Source: Harmonia axyridis (lineage: Eukaryota; Arthropoda; Insecta; Coleoptera; Coccinellidae). From it: a stretch of DNA of 64,000 nucleotides. Location of the stretch: positions 21,201,506 through 21,265,505 of the forward strand of contig NC_059505.1 of assembly GCF_914767665.1 (NCBI RefSeq). The letters are read 5' to 3'. Below the pieces are notes generated by a model. It searched no databases and had not been told where the DNA came from. It saw nothing but the letters and a program-made list of their open reading frames with translations. The first letter of the stretch is position 1. Each line of letters opens with the position of its first letter. Position numbers and translations under genes: made by a program. Positions 14,160 to 26,100 of the stretch are shown here, in pieces.

Positions 14160-15224
14160 ATGTCGGCGAGCAAGGAAGTCGAAGCGAATATCCATCTACA
14201 TGTTAATATCCCTCAATGCGGATGTTGTAAGAAGACTATTATAAAAAATAGTATAAAGTGCAATATTTGTCACAAGTCTTTTCACCCCGGTTGTGGTCTA
14301 AAAGTGAAAAAGTGCTGTGATATCGAATTATCAAATCCAATTTCAGGTGATAAAATGAGTGGCAACTCATCACCTATATGTGAAATAACACCTAGAGGCA
14401 TAAATATGGAATCTACTCATCACGATCTTCTACTCAGAATTATCTATGAGCTGGAATCTAAAAACAATCTTTTGATGGATAAAAATTCCCTGCTTACCTA
14501 CAAAGTCGAATCTCTTGAAATTCAGATTAAAAACAAGCAGCATGAAATCGACGAACTCAACAAAAAATTTGTCAACATCAGGCCTGATAAGAAACATATT
14601 TCGGGTGTTGTGAGTAAGGGGAATTCCGGAGATTCCCATTCACCTGTAACATCCATATCAGCTGCAACAGATGCTCTTCAGCCACATTCTACGAAAGAAG
14701 AAAAATGCGTTGCGGAATATTCAACTGCCGCTCCTTCAAGGGTAAAATCTAAGCCCCTGAAGAAATTCACTCTCACTGAAGTTGGTCAGGCTATTGAAAA
14801 AGTACAGATGTCAAATAATAGTGTAAAGGAAATAAGTAAATCTGCTCCCCGTGATGACCAAAATTCAAGTTCGGAATGGAAAGTGGTGAGAAATAAGAGC
14901 CGTAAACCAAGGAAAACACTAGTTGTAGGAACCGGTTCTAGTGATGGGGGCGTGGAGGGCCTAGAAAAGTTCAAAGCGCTTCATGTCTCAAATCTGAAAC
15001 CGGACACAACTATAGAAGAATTACAGAATTTTCTAAAAAACAAGTTCTCCAATGTCAAATGTGAAAAATTGGCTTCCCGATACCCTGATTCGTATTCTTC
15101 TTTCAAAGTGCTCATTCCCAGTACTGAATATGACAAAGCTCTCAATGGTTCCAATTGGCCAAATAAGGTCACAGTACATCATTTTTTCCACCGAAGAGGG
15201 ATGAATCGGGATCGAGAGGATTGA
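14160..15224 (+). CDS. Non-LTR retrotransposon ORF1 protein (PHD-like finger, coiled coil, RRM-like domain)
   Basis: 354 residues from the first ATG after the satellite junction. Residues 20-53 form a Cys4-His-Cys3 pattern (C20/C23, C34/C37, H42/C45, C52/C53) resembling a PHD-type zinc finger, as known in ORF1 of CR1-group elements. Residues about 84-130 are a Lys/Glu/Leu-rich heptad stretch, probably a coiled coil for multimerisation. The middle is Ser/Lys-rich and low in complexity. Residues about 272-345 (starting ALHVSNLKPDTTIEEL) look like an RRM fold. The likely role is binding the element's own RNA and forming the ribonucleoprotein. The TGA stop overlaps the beginning of the ORF2 frame. 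No internal lesion was seen. Known from the family: finger plus RNA-binding module. Inferred: the precise RNA-binding role. Confidence 0.88.
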   Translation: MSASKEVEANIHLHVNIPQCGCCKKTIIKNSIKCNICHKSFHPGCGLKVKKCCDIELSNPISGDKMSGNSSPICEITPRGINMESTHHDLLLRIIYELESKNNLLMDKNSLLTYKVESLEIQIKNKQHEIDELNKKFVNIRPDKKHISGVVSKGNSGDSHSPVTSISAATDALQPHSTKEEKCVAEYSTAAPSRVKSKPLKKFTLTEVGQAIEKVQMSNNSVKEISKSAPRDDQNSSSEWKVVRNKSRKPRKTLVVGTGSSDGGVEGLEKFKALHVSNLKPDTTIEELQNFLKNKFSNVKCEKLASRYPDSYSSFKVLIPSTEYDKALNGSNWPNKVTVHHFFHRRGMNRDRED

Positions 15225-18094
15225 TTTCTGGTGTTAGTAATGAATCTTTAAGAATTATGCAGCTGAATACCCAGTGTATTACTAACAAACTGGATGAATT
15301 AGAGTTATTATTAGTGGAAACAAATACTGATGTATTAAGTATAGCCGAGCATTGGTGTTGTGAGGATGGTATTGTTTCCATGGTTATTGAGGGCTATGAT
15401 CGAGCAGATTGCTTTTGTCGCAACTCCAGGGAACATGGTGGATGTGTTTTATATATTAAAGAAAATTTAAAATTCAATAAATTGAAAGTTTCAAGGTTCT
15501 CCGTGAAAATGCACGTCGAGATTTGTGGTGTTGTGATTTCGGATCGAGGCATTCGTCTAGGTATCATTAGTGTTTATCGACCGTGTAATGGTAACTTGGA
15601 ACTGTTTCTTGATAGACTATTTTCTGCACTACAGTCATGTTTTGTAAACGTTGATCATATTTTTCTATGTGGAGATTTGAACATAGATTATTTAAAAGGT
15701 AATTGTAAAAATTTTAAATTATTGAAAGATGTACTAGATTGTTTCGGTTTGAAGGTGACGTCTCAGCATGCTACTAGAGAGTTCACTAACATAAATGGTC
15801 ATACTAGTATTTCAAAAGTGGATTACATATTTACTGATGTCTATCCAAATAACTATAGAGTTGTGGTATTCGAACCCCATCTTAGTGATCATAAAGCAAT
15901 ATTACTTGAGGTGGATTTCAAACCGGAAAACAAAAAAAAGTTAGAAACGTACTCATTCAGAAATGTTAGTCAGGATAATTTAGATAAATTTGCGGCCTCT
16001 CTGTCTAAATGCAATTTTGCTGATCTCTATTATTATAGTGATATTGATAGGTGCTTTGAAGCATTTGTAGATAATATTCAATACTATTTTGAACAATCCT
16101 GTCCTATATGTAAACTATCGTCGGCCAGTCCAGTGAAAAGATGGATATCACCTGAGATAGTCCAAAGTACATGCAACTTGTCAAATCTTCATTGGCTTCA
16201 TAGGCATATTGGTTCCTCTCTGACATTTAATAATTACAAAAAGGCCAAACATCAACATAAGGCACTAATAAAGACCTCGAAATATAAGTTTTATAGTTCA
16301 ACTATTGATTCTTCCCTAAATAAAAATAAGACGGTTTGGAATGTTGTAAATAATCTTACTGGGAGATCAAGTGGTGGCCAAAATGATGTCACCGTACATC
16401 TAAATGGGATTATGTGTAGCGATTCAAGTCAGTTAGCTAGTATTTTTGCTAAACATTTTTCCACAATTGCTGCTTCGAAATTGATGGTTCGTTATGGAGA
16501 TCAGTTATCACAATCTTGCACATTGACTCCTTTGGTGAACAGTAGTTTTTTCTTCAATCCTGTTTCTAAAATCGAAGTTGAGGATGCCATTAAAGTTTTA
16601 AAAAATAAAAAAAGCGTCGGTATCGATTTCATATCTGCTAAAGTTTTGAAGGTCGCAAGCCATTTTATTAGTGAATACTTCGCATATCTCATCAATGCTT
16701 CAATCACAACGGGAAGGTTCCCAAATGTTCTTAAGAAATCCATAGTAATCCCAGTATTAAAAAAGAGCAATCTGAATGACATAATGAATTATAGACCAAT
16801 ATCCATTTTGAGCGTGTTTTCCAAAGTATTCGAAAAGATAGTTTTCACCAGGATGATGTGTTTTCTGAATAGATTTAACATAATCCATCCTGCTCAGCAC
16901 GGTTTCAGGAGCGGTCATTCAACCCAATCAGCTGCTGTAAATTTTTTCGAATCCGTTTACGAGTGTTTGGATAGGAACCTGTCCGTGGCAGGTCTATTTT
17001 TTGACTTATCTTCGGCTTTTGATACACTTTCTTTCGAGTTCATACTCGAAAAGTGCTATAATTTGGGCTTTAGGGGCGTATTCCTGGACTGGTTGCATAG
17101 TTACCTAAATGAAAGAACTATGTCTGTTAAAGTAGGATCTACGTATTCTAAAAATCACGATATTGGTCTTGGAGTTCCTCAGGGATCCGTGCTAGGACCC
17201 CTTTTATTTATATTATTTATAAATGATTTGCCTATAAAATTAGCTTCTTTCTTAATAACGCTATTTGCTGATGATGCGTCTGTGGTGGTTTCTGGCGGGA
17301 ATCCTGAGGAACTTCGGAGTACCTGTGAATTTATTATGTGGGAATTTGTAAACTGGTGCCGCTCAAACAATTTGATGGTGAACGTTGATAAAACTGTATG
17401 CGTTTACTTTTCTATGAAAAATAATGAAGTTAGTACCTTGTGTTTGAAATGTGGGGATAACACTATCACAACATCAGAAACAACTAAATTTCTTGGAATC
17501 CATGTGGACAGAAATTTAAGATGGACTACTCATATTGACGTGTTATGTAAAAAATTAAAAAGTTCAGTGTTTGCAATCGCTAGAATTAGGAATGTTTTAC
17601 CTAGGTCCTCTGTAATGAGTGTATACTACAGCCTGGTATATAGCCATCTGTCTTATAACATTTTGCTCTGGGGAAGTAGCCCTGACTTCTCCAGAGTTTT
17701 TGTAGCTCAGAAACGAGTATTACGTACAATATTCAATCTCAATATGTTAGCGTCTTGTAAGCCAGTCTTTATTGGGAATGGAATCTTAACCCTACCCTCG
17801 ATATACATTTTCAAATGCTTACTATACGCAAAGGAAAATGAAGACAAATGGATGAAATTATCAAGTCATCATAATTATGTAACTAGAAATACGCAAATTT
17901 TTCTATTACCTAAACATAGGACCCATAAATTTGAATGCTCTCCATTGTACCGAAGTATTAAGTTATACAATCATTTGCCACCATCTGTGAAGTCTTTGAA
18001 TTTAAAATTGTTCAAAAAAGAAATCAAGAACCTCCTCTTAAAAAAAGGTTTCTATTCTGTAAATGAGTATTTATGTGACTCCTTAGTTGTTTAG
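15221..18094 (+). CDS. Non-LTR retrotransposon ORF2 (APE-type endonuclease and reverse transcriptase)
   Basis: 957 codons open. Residues about 10-230 form an APE-like endonuclease: LNTQ near 15, AEHW with its Glu near 43, YRP, CGDLN near 152, and a final SDHK near 221. Reverse transcriptase follows at about 500-720, with NYRPIS, HGFRSGHST, FDLSSAFDTL near 593, GVPQGSVLGP, and the catalytic FADD at about 682-685. The C-terminus (RSIKLYNHLPPSVKSL, then KKGFYSVNEYL) has no RNase H domain. The frame's first codon is TTG, overlapping the ORF1 stop (TTGA). The first in-frame ATG is at 15,257, inside the endonuclease start, so translation probably depends on coupling or frameshifting from ORF1. The protein should nick target DNA and reverse transcribe the element RNA in the nucleus. 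All catalytic motifs are present. Confidence 0.94.
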   Translation: MISGVSNESLRIMQLNTQCITNKLDELELLLVETNTDVLSIAEHWCCEDGIVSMVIEGYDRADCFCRNSREHGGCVLYIKENLKFNKLKVSRFSVKMHVEICGVVISDRGIRLGIISVYRPCNGNLELFLDRLFSALQSCFVNVDHIFLCGDLNIDYLKGNCKNFKLLKDVLDCFGLKVTSQHATREFTNINGHTSISKVDYIFTDVYPNNYRVVVFEPHLSDHKAILLEVDFKPENKKKLETYSFRNVSQDNLDKFAASLSKCNFADLYYYSDIDRCFEAFVDNIQYYFEQSCPICKLSSASPVKRWISPEIVQSTCNLSNLHWLHRHIGSSLTFNNYKKAKHQHKALIKTSKYKFYSSTIDSSLNKNKTVWNVVNNLTGRSSGGQNDVTVHLNGIMCSDSSQLASIFAKHFSTIAASKLMVRYGDQLSQSCTLTPLVNSSFFFNPVSKIEVEDAIKVLKNKKSVGIDFISAKVLKVASHFISEYFAYLINASITTGRFPNVLKKSIVIPVLKKSNLNDIMNYRPISILSVFSKVFEKIVFTRMMCFLNRFNIIHPAQHGFRSGHSTQSAAVNFFESVYECLDRNLSVAGLFFDLSSAFDTLSFEFILEKCYNLGFRGVFLDWLHSYLNERTMSVKVGSTYSKNHDIGLGVPQGSVLGPLLFILFINDLPIKLASFLITLFADDASVVVSGGNPEELRSTCEFIMWEFVNWCRSNNLMVNVDKTVCVYFSMKNNEVSTLCLKCGDNTITTSETTKFLGIHVDRNLRWTTHIDVLCKKLKSSVFAIARIRNVLPRSSVMSVYYSLVYSHLSYNILLWGSSPDFSRVFVAQKRVLRTIFNLNMLASCKPVFIGNGILTLPSIYIFKCLLYAKENEDKWMKLSSHHNYVTRNTQIFLLPKHRTHKFECSPLYRSIKLYNHLPPSVKSLNLKLFKKEIKNLLLKKGFYSVNEYLCDSLVV

Positions 18095-18170
18095 TTTTCT
18101 TATTGTGACCTGTCCTATACACCATGTAGTGTCTTGAAGGATTAAATAAAATTATTATTATTATTATTAT
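18095..18170 (+). other. 3' UTR and ATT-repeat tail of the non-LTR element
   Basis: After the ORF2 stop come about 50 bp containing CACCATGTAGTGTC and TTAAATAAAA, then a run of ATT triplets up to the satellite junction. The second element's 3' end (minus strand, 33,789 upward) has the same pattern, CATGTAATG then TTAAATAAAG and TTATTATT. Both therefore belong to one lineage that primes on a triplet tail instead of poly(A). Confidence 0.8.
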
Positions 18171-21100
18171 TTTATAGAGAGATTGAATTTTCTCGAATTT
18201 TCCTTACCCCGGACCTTGAAAAATTGTAAAAAATTAAAAGATCTTTCTTGGTAATAAAATACCTCTTTTTCTATTGATCTGTTCACGTAGATCACGAAAG
18301 TTTTTATTTGAGGGGTCTGCGACGAATAGTTTAGGAGATATAACGATTTTTGTTGAGAGATTGAATTTTCTCGAATTTTTCTTACCCCGGACCTTAAAAA
18401 ATTGTAAAAAATTAAAAGTTCCTTCTTGGTGATAATATACCTCTTTTTCTATTGATCTGTTCACGTAGATCACGAAAGTTTTTATATGAGGGGTCTGCGA
18501 CGAATAGTTTAGGAGATATAACGATTTTTATAGGGAGATTGAATTTTTACGGTTTTTTCCAAAAATTTCGACTTCAAATTTCTCCTTAACTATGGGGACT
18601 ACGGAAAATCGGTAAGCAGAGTTGGTATTGGCAGTTCATGATTATTCGAATTCCACTCACGAATGACAATATTTGAGTCGAAGAATTTTCTCGAATTTTT
18701 CTTACCCCGGACCTTGAAAAATTGTAAAAAATTAAAATTTCCTTCTTGGTAATAATATACCTCTTTTTCTATTGATCTGGTCACGTAGATCACGAAAGTT
18801 TTCATATGAGGGGTCTGCGACGAATAGTTTGGGAGATATAACGATTTTAGTAGAGAGATTGAATTTTAACGGTTTTTTACAAAAATTTCGAATTCAAATT
18901 TCTCCTAAACTATGGGGACTACGGAAAATAGGTAAGCAGAGTTGGTATTGGCAGTTCATGATTATTCGAATTCCACTCACGAATGACAATATTTGAGTCG
19001 AAGAATTTTCTCGAATTTTCTCGAATTTTCCTTACCCCGGACCTTAAAAAATTGTAAAAAATTAAAAGTTCCTTCTTGGTAATAATATACCTCTTTTTCT
19101 ATTGATCTGGTCATGTAGATCACGAAAGTTTTTATTTGAGGAGTCTGCGACGAATAGTTTAGGAGATATAACGATTTTTATAGAGAGATTGAATTTTCTC
19201 GAATTTTCCTTACCCCGGACCTTGAAAAATTGTAAAAAATTAAAAGATCTTTCTTGGTAATAAAATACCTCTTTTTCTATTGATCTGTTCACGTAGATCA
19301 CGAAAGTTTTTATTTGAGGGGTCTGCGACGAATAGTTTAGGAGATATAACGATTTTTGTAGAGAGATTGAATTTTCTCGAATTTTCCTTACCCCGGACCT
19401 TAAAAAATTGTAAAGAATTAAAAGTTCCTTCTTGGTGATAATATACCTCTTTTTCTATTGATCTGTTCACGTAGATCACGAAAGTTTTTATATGAGGGGT
19501 CAGCGACGAATAGTTTAGGAGATATAACGATTTTTATAGAGAGATTGAATTTTTACGGTTTTTTCCAAAAATTTCGACTTCAAATTTCTCCTAAACTATG
19601 GGGACTACGGAAAATCGGTAAGCAGAGTTGGTATTGGCAGTTCATGATTATTCGAATTCCACTCACGAATGACAATATTTGAGTCGAAGAATTTTCTCGA
19701 ATTTTCCTTACCCCGGACCTTAAAAAATTGTAAAAAATTAAAAGTTCCTTCTTGGTAATAATATACCTCTTTTTCTATTGATCTGGTCACGTAGATCACG
19801 AAAGTTTTTATTTGAGGGATTTGCGACGAATAGTTTAGGAGATATAATGATTTTTGTAGAGAGATTCAATTTTTACGGTTTTTTCCAAAAATTTCGAATT
19901 CAAATTTCTCCTAAACTATGGGGACTTCGGAAAATCGGTAAGCAGAGTTGGTATTGGCAGTTCATGATTATTCGAATCCCACTCTCGCCTGACAATATTT
20001 GAGTCGAAAAATTTTCTCGAATTTTCTCGAATTTTTTTTACCCCGGACCTTAAAAAATTGTAAAAAATTAAAAGTTCCTTCTTGGTAATAATATACCCCT
20101 TTTTCTATTGATCTGGTCATGTAGATCACGAAAGTTTTTATTTGAGGAGTCTGCGACGAATAGTTTAGGAGATATAACGATTTTTATAGAGAGATTGAAT
20201 TTTCTCGAATTTTCCTTACCCCGGACCTTGAAAAATTGTAAAAAATTAAAAGTTCTTTCTTGGTGATAATATACTTCTTTTTCTATTGATCTGGTCACGT
20301 AGATCACGAAAGTTTTTATATGAGGGGTCTGCGACGAATAGTTTAGGAGATATAATGATTTTTGTAGAGAGATTGAATTTTTACGGTTTTTTCCAAAAAT
20401 TTCGACTTCAAATTTCTCCTAAACTATGGGGACTACGGAAAATCGGTAAGCAGGGTTGGTATTGGCAGTTCATGATTATTCGAATTCCACTCACGAATGA
20501 CAATATTTGAGTCGAAGAATTTTCTCGAATTTTTCTTACCTTGAAAAATTGTTAAAAATTAAAAGTTCCTTCTTGGTAATAATATACCTCTTTTTCTATT
20601 GATCTGGTCACGTAGATCACGAAAGTTTTTATTTCAGGGGTTTGCGACGAATAGTTTAGGAGATATAACGATTTTTGTAGAGAGATTGAATTTTTACGGT
20701 TTTTTCCAAAAATTTCGAATTCAAATTTCTCCTTAACTATGGGGACTACAGAAAATCGGTAAGCAGAGTTGGTATTGGCAGTTCATGGTTATTCGAATCC
20801 CACTCTCGCCTGACAATATTTGAGTCGAAAAATTTTCTCGAATTTTCTCGAATTTTCCTTACCCCGGACCTTAAAAAATTGTAAAAAATTAAAAGTTCCT
20901 TCTTGGTAATAATATACCTCTTTTTCTATTGATCTGTTCACGTAGATCACGAAAGTTTTTATATGAGGGGTCTGCGACGAATAGTTTAGGAGATATAACG
21001 ATTTTTGTAGAGAGATTGAATTTTTACGGTTTTTTCCAAAAATTTCGAATTCAAATTTCTCCTAAACTATGGGGACTACGGAGAATAGGTAAGCAGAGTT

Positions 21101-24100
21101 GGTATTGGCAGTTCATGATTATTCGAATTCCACTCACGAATGACAATATTTGAGTCGAAGAATTTTCTCGAATTTTCCTTACCCCGGACCTTAAAAAATT
21201 GTAAAAAATTAAAAGTTCCTACTTGGTAATAATATACCTCTTTTTCTATTGAATGGTCACGTAGATCACGAAAGTTTTTATTTGAGGGGTTTGCGACGAA
21301 TAGTTTAGGAGATATAACGATTTTTGTAGAGAGATTGAATTTTTACGGTTTTTTCCAAAAATTTCGAATTCAAATTTCTCCTAAACTATGGGGACTAAGG
21401 AAAATCGGAAAGCAGAGTTGGTATTGGCAGTTCATGGTTATTCGAATCCCACTCTCGCCTGACAATATTTGAGTCGAAAAATTTTCTCGAATTTTCTCGA
21501 ATTTTCCTTACCCCGGACCTCAGAAAATTGTAAAAAATTAAAATTTCCTTCTTGGTAATAATATACCTCTTTTTCTATTGATCTGGTCATGTAGATCACG
21601 AAAGTTTTTATTTGAGGAGTCTGCGACGAATAGTTTAGGAGATATAACGATTTTTATAGAGAGATTGAATTTTCTCGAATTTTCCTTACCCCGGACCTTG
21701 AAAAATTGTAAAAAATTAAAAGATCTTTCTTGGTAATAAAATACCTCTTTTTCTATTGATCTGTTCACGTAGATCACGAAAGTTTTTATTTGAGGGGTCT
21801 GCGAAGGATAGTTTAGGAGATATAACGATTTTTGTAGAGAGATTGAATTTTCTCGAATTTTCCTTACCCCGGACCTTTAAAAATTGTAAAAAATTAAAAG
21901 TTCCTTCTTGGTGATAATATACCTCTTTTTCTATTGATCTGTTCACGTAGATCACGAAGTATTTATATGAGGGGTCTGCGACGAATAGTTTAGGAGATAT
22001 AACGATTTTTATAGAGAGATTGAATTCCAAAAATTTCGAATTCAAATTTCTCCTAAACTATGGGGACTACGGAGAATAGGTAGGCAGAGTTGGTATTGGC
22101 AGTTCATGATTATTCGAATTCCACTCACGAATGACAATATTGGAGTCGAAGAATTTTCTCGAATTTTCCTTACCCCGGACCTTAAAAAATTGTAAAAAAT
22201 TAAAAGTTCCTACTTGGTAATAATATACCTCTTTTTCTATTGATCTGGTCACGTAGATCACGAAAGTTTTTATTTGAGGGGTTTGCGACGAATAGTTTAG
22301 GAGATATAACGATTTTAGTAGAGAGATTGAATTTTTACGGTTTTTTCCAAAAATTTCGACTTCAAATTTCTCCTAAACTATGGGGACTACGGAAAGTCGG
22401 TAAGCAGAGTTGGTATTGGCAGTTCATGATTATTCGAATTCCACTCACGAATGACAATATTTGAGTCGAAGAATTTTCTCGAATTTTCCTTACCCCGGAC
22501 CTTGAAAAATTGTAAAAAATTAAAAGTTCCTTCTTGGTAATAATATACCTCTTTTTCTATTGATCTGGTCACGTAGATCACGAAAGTTTTCATATGAGGG
22601 GTCTGCGACGAATAGTTTAGGAGATATAACGATTTTAGTAGAGAGATTGAATTTTTACGGTTTTTTCCAAAAATTTCGAATTCAAATTTCTCCTAAACTA
22701 TGGGGACTACGGAAAATAGGTAAGCAGAGTTGGTATTGGCAGTTCATGATTATTCGAATTCCACTCACGAATGACAATATTTGAGTCGAAGAATTTTCTC
22801 GAATTTTCTCGAATTTTCCTTACCCCGGAACTTAAAAAATTATAAAAAATAAAAAGTTCTTTCTTGGTAATAATATACCTCTTTTTCTATTGATCTGGTC
22901 ATGTAGATCACGAAAGTTTTTATTTGAGGAGTCTGCGACGAATAGTTTAGGAAATATAACGATTTTTATAGAGAGATTGAATTTTCTCGAATTTTCCTTA
23001 CCCCGGACCTTGAAAAATTGTAAAAAATTAAAAGATCTTTCTTGGTAATAAAATACCTCTTTTTCTATTGATCTGTTCACGTAGATCACGAAAGTTTTTA
23101 TATGAGGGGTCTGCGACGAATAGTTTAGGAGATATAACGATTTTAGTAGAGAGATTGAATTTTTACGGTTTTTTCCAAAAATTTCGAATTCAAATTTCTC
23201 CTAAACTATGGGGACTACGGAAAATAGGTAAGCAGAGTTGGTATTGGCAGTTCATGATTATTCGAATTCCACTCACGAATGACAATATTTGAGTCGAAGT
23301 ATTTTCTCGAATTTTCTCGAATTTTCCTTACCCCGGACCTCAAAAAATTGTAAAAAATTAAAATTTCCTTCTTGGTAATAATATACCTCTTTTTCTATTG
23401 ATCTGGTCATGTAGATCACGAAAGTTTTTATTTGAGGAGTCTGCGACGAATAGTCTAGGAGATATAACGATTTTAGTAGAGAGATTGAATTTTTACGGTT
23501 TTTTCCAAAAATTTCGAATTCAAATTTCTCCTAAACTATGAGGACTACGGAAAATAGGTAAGCAGAGTTGGTATTGGCAGTTCATGATTATTCGAATTCC
23601 ACTCACGAATGACAATATTTGAGTCGAAAAATTTTCTCGAATTTTCTCGAATTTTCCTTACCCCGGACCTTAAAAAATTGTAAAAAATTAAAAGTTCCTT
23701 CTTGGTAATAATATACCTCTTTTTCTATTGATCTGGTCACGTAGATCACGAAAGTTTTCATATGAGGGGTCTGCGACGAATAGTTTAGGAGATATAACGA
23801 TTTTAGTAGAGAGATTGAATTTTTACGGTTTCTTCCAAAAATTTCGAATTCAAATTTCTCCTAAACTATGGGGACTACGGAAAATAGGTAAGCAGAGTTG
23901 GTATTGGCAGTTCATGATTATTCGAATTCCACTCACGAATGACAATATTTGAGTCGAAGAATTTTCTCGAATTTTTCTTACCCCGGACCTTGAAAAATTG
24001 TAAAAAATTGAAAGTTCCTTCTTGGTAATAATATACCTCTTTTTCTATTGATCTGGTCACGTAGATCGCGAAAGTTTTCATATGAGGGGTCTGCGACGAA

Positions 24101-24449
24101 TAGTCTAGGAGATATAACGATTTTAGTAGAGAGATTGAATTTTTACGGTTTTTTCCAAAAATTTCGAATTCAAATTTCTCCTAAACTACGGGGACTACGG
24201 AGAATAGGTAGGCAGAGTTGGTATTGGCAGTTCATGATTATTCGAATTCCACTCACGAATGACAATATTGGAGTCGAAGAATTTACTCGAATTTTCCTTA
24301 CCCCGGACCTTAAAAAATTGTAAAAAATTAAAAGTTCCTACTTGGTAATAATATACCTCTTTTTCTATTGATCTGGTCACGTAGATCACGAAAGTTTTTA
24401 TTTGAGGGGTTTGCGACGAATAGTTTAGGAGATATAACGATTTTTGTAG

Positions 24450-26100
24450 AGAGATTGAATTTTTACGGTTTTTTCCAAAAATTTCGAATTCAAATTTCTC
24501 CTAAACTATGGGGACTACGGAAAATCGGTAAGCAGAGTTGGTATTGGCAGTTCATGGTTATTCGAATCCCACTCTCGCCTGACAATATTTGAGTCGAAAA
24601 ATTTTCTCGAATTTTCTCGAATTTTCCTTACCCCGGACCTTAAAAAATTGTAAAAAATTAAAAGTTCCTTCTTGGTAATAATATACCTCTTTTTCTATTG
24701 ATCTGGTCATGTAGATCACGAAAAATTTTATTTGAGGAGTCTGCGACGAATAGTTTAGGAGATATAACGATTTTTGTAGAGAGATTGAATTTTCTCGAAT
24801 TTTCCTTACCCCGGACCTTAAAAAATTGTAAAAAATTAAAAGTTCCTTCTTGGTAATAATATACCTCTTTTTCTATTGATCTGGTCACGTAGATCACGAA
24901 AGTTTTCATATGAGGGGTCTGCGACGAATAGTTTAGGAGATATAACGATTTTAGTAGAGAGATTGAATTTTTACGGTTTTTTCCAAAAATTTCGAATTCA
25001 AATTTCTCCTTAACTATGGGGACTACGGAAAATAGGTAAGCAGAGTTGGTATTGGCAGTTCATGATTATTCGAATTCCACTCACGAATGACAATATTTGA
25101 GTCGAAGAATTTTCTCGAATTTTCTCGAATTTTCCTTACCCCGGACCTTAAAAAATTGTAAAAAATTAAAAGTTCCTTCTTGGTAATAATATACCTCTTT
25201 TTCTATTGGTCTGGTCACGTAGATCACGAAAGTTTTCATTTGAGGGGTTTGCGACGAATAGTTTAGGAGATATAACGATTTTTGTAGAGAGATTGAATTT
25301 TTACGGTTTTTTCCAAAAATTTCGAATTCAAATTTCTCCTAAACTATGGGGACTACGGAAAATCGGTAGGCAGAGTTGGTATTGGCAGTTCATGGTTATT
25401 CGAATCCCACTCTCGCCTGACAATATTTGAGTCGAAAAATTTTCTCGAATTTTCTCGAATTTTCCTTACCCCGGACCTTAAAAAATTGTAAAAAATTAAA
25501 AGTTCCTTCTTGGTGATAATATACCTCTTTTTCTATTGATCTGTTCACGTAGATCACGAAAGTTTTTATATGAGGTGTCTGCGACGAATAGTTTAGGAGA
25601 TATAACGATTTTTATAGAGAGATTGAATTTTTACGGTTTTTTCCAAAAATTTCGACTTCAAATTTCTCCTAAACTATGGGGACTACGGAAAATCAGTAAG
25701 CAGAGTTGGTATTGGCAGTTCATGATTATTCGAATTCCACTCACGAATGACAATATTTGAGTCGAAGAATTTTCTCGAATTTTTCTTACCCCGGACCTTG
25801 AAAAATTGTAAAAAATTAAAAGTTCCTTCTTGGTAATAATATACCTCTTTTTCTATTGATCTGGTCACGTAGATCACGAAAGTTTTCATATGAGGGGTCT
25901 GCGACGAATAGTTTAGGAGATATAACGATTTTAGTAGAGAGATTGAATTTTTACGGTTTTTTCCAAAAATTTCGAATTCAAATTTCTCCTAAACTATGGG
26001 GACTACGGAAAATAGGTAAGCAGAGTTGGTATTGGCAGTTCATGATTATTCGAATTCCACTCACGAATGACAATATATGAGTCGAAGTATTTTCTCGAAT
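24450..26100. repeat. Duplicated satellite block P1, copy 1
   Basis: About 1.65 kb whose monomer order and variants match 29,374-31,024 at a constant offset of 4,924 bp. Shared markers include TTGGTCTGGTCACG at about 25,206, GGAAAATCAGTAAG at about 25,689, and the rare CAATATATGAGTCGAAGTAT at its right end. Limits are approximate. Confidence 0.8.

Larger units (their letters stand above)
14145..18170 (+). mobile_element. Full-length non-LTR retrotransposon (CR1/Jockey-type) inserted in the satellite
   Basis: The satellite stops at ACGATTT (about 14,144) and resumes at TTTATAGAGAG (about 18,171), so the insertion site is the T-run of a 178-bp monomer. The element is about 4.03 kb: a 15-nt 5' leader (CAGTTCACGTTCAGT), ORF1 with a PHD-like finger, ORF2 with endonuclease and reverse transcriptase, a short 3' UTR with AATAAA, and a tail of ATT repeats. 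No target duplication longer than a few T can be recognised. The finger-plus-coiled-coil ORF1 and an ORF2 without RNase H fit the CR1/Jockey group. The exact clade needs a tree. Both frames are open, so this copy could be recent and competent. Confidence 0.93.
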
